The translations under genes were made by a program, and so were the position numbers. The notes beneath the pieces are model-generated. The model was not told the origin of the DNA, searched no databases, and was given only the letters and a program-made list of their open reading frames with translations. Source: Candidatus Dormiibacterota bacterium (GTDB lineage: Bacteria > Chloroflexota > Dormibacteria > Aeolococcales > Bog-877). Taken from it: a stretch of 10,564 nucleotides of DNA. This document shows positions 7,140-10,564 of the stretch, piece after piece. The stretch is taken from positions 760 to 11,323 of the forward strand of contig PLDE01000190.1 in NCBI GenBank assembly GCA_003135035.1. Reading direction: 5' to 3'. Position 1 is the first letter of the stretch. Every line of letters begins with the position of its first letter.

Positions 7140-7948
7140 ACCTGGCGGTTCGCACTGCCGTTGGGGTGGCCTTGCTGGGCCTCTTCCTGGCTGCCCTCTG
7201 GCTGGGAGACCCCTATGTGGACGCCTTCGTGGCGCTGGTGGTCAGTCTCGGTCTCTGGGAGTACTGGCAGCTCTGGCGGGGCGCCGGGCTGCGCATCGAC
7301 CCCATCCTGCTCTACGGGCTGGCCGCCGTCTGGCTCTTTCGCTACGCCTATCCCAATGTGCCCCAGGCGGGGGTGGTCTTGGTGATTGCGGTGGTGGCCG
7401 GGCTGGCCTACTCGCTGCGCTTCGAACCCCAGGATCAGCCCTTCCTGCGCTGGGCTTTGGCCCTGGGAGGGGCCGCCTGGCTCGGCTTCTGCCCGGGCTT
7501 CTTGCTCCTGCTCTATCACGGGATCGCCGATCGGCCCCGGGCGGTCGAGGTGGTCCTCCTCACGGTGGGGATCTCGGTGATCGGCGACACCCTGGCCTAC
7601 CTGGTCGGATCCCGCTTTGGGCGGCACCCTTTCTTCGCCAAGATCAGTCCTCGCAAGACCTGGGAAGGAGCGCTCGCGGCGGTCATTGCCCCCACCGTCG
7701 CGGTCGGTCTCCTACTTCCCCTGGCCTTGCCTCGGCTAGACCACCTCCTGGCGTTTGGGATAGGGTTCCTGGCCGCTTTGGCAGCGGTGGCCGGTGACCT
7801 GGTCGAGTCCCAGCTCAAGCGTGAGCTGGGAGTCAAGGACTCCGGGCGGCTGCTCCCCGGCCATGGGGGGGTGCTCGACCGGATGGACAGCCTGATCTTC
7901 GTGGGGGCGGTCGTATACTCGCTTTTGGGGGCGACACACGCGTTCTGA
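7136..7948 (+). CDS. cdsA: Phosphatidate cytidylyltransferase CdsA
   Basis: CdsA is a multi-pass membrane enzyme that turns phosphatidic acid and CTP into CDP-diacylglycerol, the precursor of phosphatidylglycerol, cardiolipin and other phospholipids. The 270-residue protein is mostly hydrophobic helices. The conserved part is C-terminal: GDTLAYLVGSRFGRHPF and SPRKTWEG, then the family signature from Gly220 to Ser252 containing GDLVESQLKRELGVKDSG, PGHGGVLDRMDS and the paired acidic residues that bind metal and CTP. The start is GTG at 7136, overlapping the uppS stop (GTGA), with GGAG at 7127-7130 five bases upstream. A 63-base gap follows, the largest in the operon, with a stem-loop; a TATACT box lies in the gene's last codons. 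Confidence 0.95.
   Translation: MNLAVRTAVGVALLGLFLAALWLGDPYVDAFVALVVSLGLWEYWQLWRGAGLRIDPILLYGLAAVWLFRYAYPNVPQAGVVLVIAVVAGLAYSLRFEPQDQPFLRWALALGGAAWLGFCPGFLLLLYHGIADRPRAVEVVLLTVGISVIGDTLAYLVGSRFGRHPFFAKISPRKTWEGALAAVIAPTVAVGLLLPLALPRLDHLLAFGIGFLAALAAVAGDLVESQLKRELGVKDSGRLLPGHGGVLDRMDSLIFVGAVVYSLLGATHAF
7914..7919 (+). promoter_or_regulatory. Possible internal -10 box before dxr
   Basis: TATACT near the end of cdsA fits TAnnnT closely and stands about 90 bases upstream of dxr. The -35 position holds only a poor match (CTGATC at 16 bases). It could give dxr-rseP-ispG a secondary promoter; chance occurrence is about as likely. Confidence 0.2.
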
Positions 7949-7960
7949 CTTCCCCCACCA

Positions 7961-7989
7961 CCGGCCCCCTTCGAGCGGGATGCGGCCGG
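7961..7989 (+). other. Stem-loop in the cdsA-dxr gap
   Basis: CCGGCC at 7961-7966 can pair with GGCCGG at 7984-7989, extended inside by CCC (7967-7969) with GGG (7977-7979) around a small loop. There is no following run of T, so it is not a standard intrinsic terminator; it may shape mRNA decay or partial read-through between the two halves of the operon. Confidence 0.3.
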
Positions 7990-7998
7990 GACCACATC

Positions 7999-8003
7999 GG
8001 AGG
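7999..8003 (+). promoter_or_regulatory. Ribosome-binding site of dxr
   Basis: GGAGG stands eight bases before the ATG at 8012. It supports this start and shows that dxr is translated independently of cdsA, unlike most junctions in the operon. Confidence 0.7.
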
Positions 8004-8011
8004 CTCGATCG

Positions 8012-9172
8012 ATGCCAACGCGGGTAGCCGTGATCGGGGCCACCGGGTCAATCGGTGCGCAGGCGCTGGAGATCATCGCTCGTTATCCCCAGCATTTCGA
8101 ACTTGCCGGGGCGGTTGCGGGTCGACGGGCCGCCGCTCTGCGCGAGGCACTGACTCCCTTCCCGGCGGCCCGGGCGGTCTTGATCGATCCGGACGGGCCA
8201 GTCCCAGAGGGGACTGCGGTCGGCATCGAGGCAGCCTGCCAGCTGGCCGGTTCTGCCGACGTCGACGTGGTCCTGGTTGGGGGAGGGGGTGCCGGTGCTT
8301 TGCTGCCCACTTTGGCCGCCTGCCGGGGCGGCCACCTGGTCGCCATCGCCACCAAGGAAGTGCTGGTCATGGCGGGGGAGCTGGTGACCGAGACGGCCCA
8401 CCAGCACGGCGCCCGGATCGTCCCGGTAGACAGCGAGCACAGCGCGATCTGGCAGTGCCTGCGCGGGGAGCGTAAGGAGAGCGTCCAGCGCCTAATCCTC
8501 ACCGCCAGCGGGGGAGCTCTGCGGGCGCTGCCCTTGGCCGAGCTGAGCCGGGTCACCCCCGAGCAAGCCCTGGATCACCCCAACTGGCGCATGGGTCCGA
8601 AGGTGACCATCGACACCGCCACCATGATCAACAAGGGTCTTGAGGTGATCGAGGCGCATTTCCTCTTCGACATCCCCTACCAGCAGATAGACGTGGTGAT
8701 TCAGCCCCAGAGCGCCATCCACTCTGCGGTCGAGTTCTGCGACGGCACGATGATGGCCCAACTGGGGGTCGCCGACATGCGGGCCCCCATCGCCCTGGCC
8801 CTGAGCGACGGCGTCCGGCTCCCCGGAGTCGTTCCCTCGCTCCAGCTGACCGAGCTCGCCCGGATCGACTTCGAGGCCGTCGATCCGGCGCGTTACCCGG
8901 CCCTCCAGGTGGTCCGTGACGCCGGTGCCCGGGGTGGGGCGGTTCCGGCCGTGATGAACGCTGCCAACGAGGTGGCAGTGGCCGCCTTCCTGGACGGCAG
9001 GCTGGCCTTCATGGAGATCTCCTCGCTGGTGGCCACGGTGATCAGCGACTTCCAGCCGCCGGCACAGCTTGGCCTCGAAGATCTGCTCGCGGCGGACCGC
9101 TGGGCCCGGGAAAGGGCCGAGGCCCTGGCCAGCCAGCCGAGTTCCCCGACCCCCGGCGCGGTGACCGTCTAG
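8012..9172 (+). CDS. dxr: 1-deoxy-D-xylulose-5-phosphate reductoisomerase (DXR)
   Basis: DXR performs the second step of the MEP pathway, rearranging and reducing deoxyxylulose phosphate to methylerythritol phosphate with NADPH and a divalent metal; it is the target of fosmidomycin. Visible: the N-terminal NADPH loop GATGSIG, metal ligands in VDSEHSAIW (Asp140, Glu142) and Glu211 of NKGLE, LTASGG (Ser166), HPNWRMG, and the C-terminal domain with NAANEVAVAAFL. The 386-residue length is normal. By recalled alignment to the E. coli enzyme (offset 10, later 20), three usually conserved residues differ: Thr114 for Asn in ANKE, Thr202 for the substrate-binding Ser in DSAT, and Gln231 for His in HPQS. 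The metal ligands and His237 remain, so I expect an active enzyme. Its TAG abuts the rseP ATG with no gap. Confidence 0.95.
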   Translation: MPTRVAVIGATGSIGAQALEIIARYPQHFELAGAVAGRRAAALREALTPFPAARAVLIDPDGPVPEGTAVGIEAACQLAGSADVDVVLVGGGGAGALLPTLAACRGGHLVAIATKEVLVMAGELVTETAHQHGARIVPVDSEHSAIWQCLRGERKESVQRLILTASGGALRALPLAELSRVTPEQALDHPNWRMGPKVTIDTATMINKGLEVIEAHFLFDIPYQQIDVVIQPQSAIHSAVEFCDGTMMAQLGVADMRAPIALALSDGVRLPGVVPSLQLTELARIDFEAVDPARYPALQVVRDAGARGGAVPAVMNAANEVAVAAFLDGRLAFMEISSLVATVISDFQPPAQLGLEDLLAADRWARERAEALASQPSSPTPGAVTV

Positions 9173-10426
9173 ATGGGCGGATTCGTTCTCACCTGGCAGA
9201 CCGTGGGGGGCATCATCCTGATGCTCCTGGTGGTGGTGGCGATCCATGAGCTCGGCCACTTCGTTGTCGCCAAGCGGGCGGGAATCATGGTCCAGGAGTT
9301 CTCGATCGGCTTCGGCCCGCGGCTCTTCAGCCGGATGCATGGCGAGACGCGCTACTCCTTGCGCCTGCTGCCTTTGGGCGGCTACGTGCGCATGGCCGGG
9401 ATGACCGGCCTGGAGAAGCCTGCCGACGACGGCGGCGCGCGGGGCTTCATCCACGCCAGCAACATCCGCAAGGCGCTCACCCTGGCCGCCGGGGGCCTGA
9501 TGAACATGGTCCTGGCCGGGGCGATCTTCACCGGTGTGGCCGTGGTTGGTGGTCCCTCACCGCAGATCGAACATGGCGGAGCTCTGGCCGGGGCGGGCGT
9601 CAAAGGCAACTGGCAGGTGGTCTCCGTCGCCGGGCATCCGACCAAGAACCTGAGTGGGATCCGTTCCGACATTCAGGCCGATCGCGGCCGACCCCTGCAG
9701 GTCGGCCTCAAGCCCTGGGATGGGGGAAGCACCAAGGAGGTGACCGTCCGGCCCCAGCTGCACTGGGAAGGACTGACCAAGACGCCCAAGATCCCGCTTG
9801 AGGCAACCATCACCTCGATCAACGGAGCCGCAATTCCCCGAGCCACCTCGGGGGCGATGGCCCGGGCGGTCCCGGGCAGCGGTCCTCTCCGGGTCGCCTA
9901 CCTGACCGCCTCGGGCAAGCGGGGGGTAGTCTCGGTCAAGCGCAGCCAGCTCCAGGTTCAGTGGCTGGTCGGCTACATCGCGTCGGAGGGGAACCTGCTG
10001 ATACCGAGCCTGGGTGGACCGCCGATGCCCATCTCCTCGGCCCTCGCCACCGGGTTCTACGCGGTGCCCAGCCAGATCGGCTCCACCTTCGTCGATCTCT
10101 GGAAGCTGGTCAGTCCCCACCATGCCTCCGACCTGCGCTTGTCGGGACCGGTCGGCATCGCTGAGGAGACCTCGGTGGCGACCCAGATCGGGCCTACCAC
10201 GTACCTAACCCTGATGGCCCTGATTTCGGTCAACCTGGGCCTGTTCAATCTCCTGCCGATCCCCTTCCTGGATGGTGGCCGACTCTTCTTCGTGCTCTTG
10301 GAGATGGCGCGGCGGAGGCGCATCAATCCTCGCGCCGAGGCTGCCGTTCACGCAGTTGGGTTAGCCTTGATAGCGATGCTCTTCATCTACGTGACCTACG
10401 GCGACATCACCAACCTGGCCCGATGA
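9173..10426 (+). CDS. rseP: Site-2 intramembrane metalloprotease RseP (RasP type)
   Basis: Site-2 proteases cut transmembrane segments of anti-sigma factors and leftover signal peptides inside the membrane. Zinc ligands are in HELGH (25-29) in the first membrane helix and Asp367 in [12 protein letters not shown] (359-370). A second hydrophobic helix lies near 105-128 and a last one near 390-410. Between them about 140 residues form two PDZ-like units: one from about 141 to 195 ([17 protein letters not shown]), and a second from about 210 to 260 ([12 protein letters not shown]) with the same spacing to a G-PL-V strand. Neither keeps the classic GD of the PDZ loop. The 417-residue length lies nearer E. 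coli RseP (450, two PDZ) than single-PDZ forms. The ATG directly follows the dxr stop with no SD seen, and its TGA overlaps ispG by 4 bases. Confidence 0.94.
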   Translation: MGGFVLTWQTVGGIILMLLVVVAIHELGHFVVAKRAGIMVQEFSIGFGPRLFSRMHGETRYSLRLLPLGGYVRMAGMTGLEKPADDGGARGFIHASNIRKALTLAAGGLMNMVLAGAIFTGVAVVGGPSPQIEHGGALAGAGVKGNWQVVSVAGHPTKNLSGIRSDIQADRGRPLQVGLKPWDGGSTKEVTVRPQLHWEGLTKTPKIPLEATITSINGAAIPRATSGAMARAVPGSGPLRVAYLTASGKRGVVSVKRSQLQVQWLVGYIASEGNLLIPSLGGPPMPISSALATGFYAVPSQIGSTFVDLWKLVSPHHASDLRLSGPVGIAEETSVATQIGPTTYLTLMALISVNLGLFNLLPIPFLDGGRLFFVLLEMARRRRINPRAEAAVHAVGLALIAMLFIYVTYGDITNLAR

Positions 10427-10564
10427 TCCAGCGCCGCAAGACTCGACCCATCAAGGTCGGCAAGGTGGTCATTGGGGGAGCCGCGCCGATCAGCGTGCAG
10501 ACCATGACCAAGACACCCACCGAGGACGTCAAGGGCACCCTGGAGCAGATCGCCCGCGCCGCCG
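10423..10564 (+). CDS. ispG: 4-hydroxy-3-methylbut-2-enyl diphosphate synthase IspG, 5' part
   Basis: Only the first 47 codons are inside the window. The N-terminus [16 protein letters not shown] followed by [16 protein letters not shown] is the conserved opening of IspG (GcpE), the [4Fe-4S] enzyme of the penultimate MEP-pathway step, which makes HMBPP from methylerythritol cyclodiphosphate. The iron-sulfur cysteines lie in the C-terminal part and cannot be checked here. ATG at 10423 overlaps the rseP stop by 4 bases (ATGA), and no SD sequence precedes it, so coupling is likely. Together with dxr it places two MEP-pathway steps in this operon. Confidence 0.93.
   Translation, partial: MIQRRKTRPIKVGKVVIGGAAPISVQTMTKTPTEDVKGTLEQIARAA

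Noticed and set aside
7018..7797. 259-residue plus-strand open frame inside uppS and cdsA
   Set aside because: Out of frame with both real genes; Gly/Arg/Pro-rich sequence without motifs.
8492..9454. 320-residue minus-strand open frame across dxr and rseP
   Set aside because: Antisense shadow of two well-supported genes, with His/Gly/Asp-rich composition and no motif.

Overview
The window is GC-rich bacterial chromosome (about two thirds G+C by eye) carrying a conserved housekeeping neighbourhood with two accessory genes set against it. No RNA gene, insertion sequence, CRISPR array or phage gene was found, and no stretch over 180 bases lacks a gene.

Layout, left to right: (1) a DinB/DUF664-type gene on the minus strand, cut by the left edge; (2) divergently, hslV-hslU, the two-component ATP-dependent protease; (3) a GNAT-family acetyltransferase on the minus strand, tail to tail with hslU; (4) a 178-base control region; (5) a tightly packed plus-strand series rpsB, tsf, pyrH, frr, uppS, cdsA, dxr, rseP and the start of ispG, cut by the right edge. 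In series 5 most junctions overlap by 4 bases or abut, which implies one operon with translational coupling. The only gaps are 21 bases (frr-uppS) and 63 bases (cdsA-dxr).

How the genes work together: rpsB, tsf and frr supply the ribosome, elongation and recycling. pyrH makes UDP for nucleotide supply. dxr and ispG belong to the MEP isoprenoid pathway, and uppS turns its product into the undecaprenyl carrier lipid for the cell wall. cdsA makes CDP-diacylglycerol for phospholipids, and rseP is the intramembrane protease that acts in envelope stress signalling. The block therefore joins translation to membrane and wall building.

Organism: uppS between frr and cdsA argues against a typical actinobacterium, where uppS lies elsewhere. 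ispG after rseP, in place of bamA and lpx genes, argues against a typical Gram-negative. hslVU near rpsB recalls the Firmicutes/Chloroflexota arrangement. With high GC and possible leaderless TAnnnT promoters, I infer a high-GC, probably monoderm lineage such as Chloroflexota or Dormibacterota-like soil bacteria. This is inference, not identification.

I see no wholly new system. The best second-look items are an HslV whose catalytic threonine lies behind an obligatory 11-residue leader, possible leaderless promoters at the three divergent starts, a DXR with substitutions at conserved active-site positions, an RseP with two degenerate PDZ-like modules, and the opposing GNAT gene between two conserved blocks.
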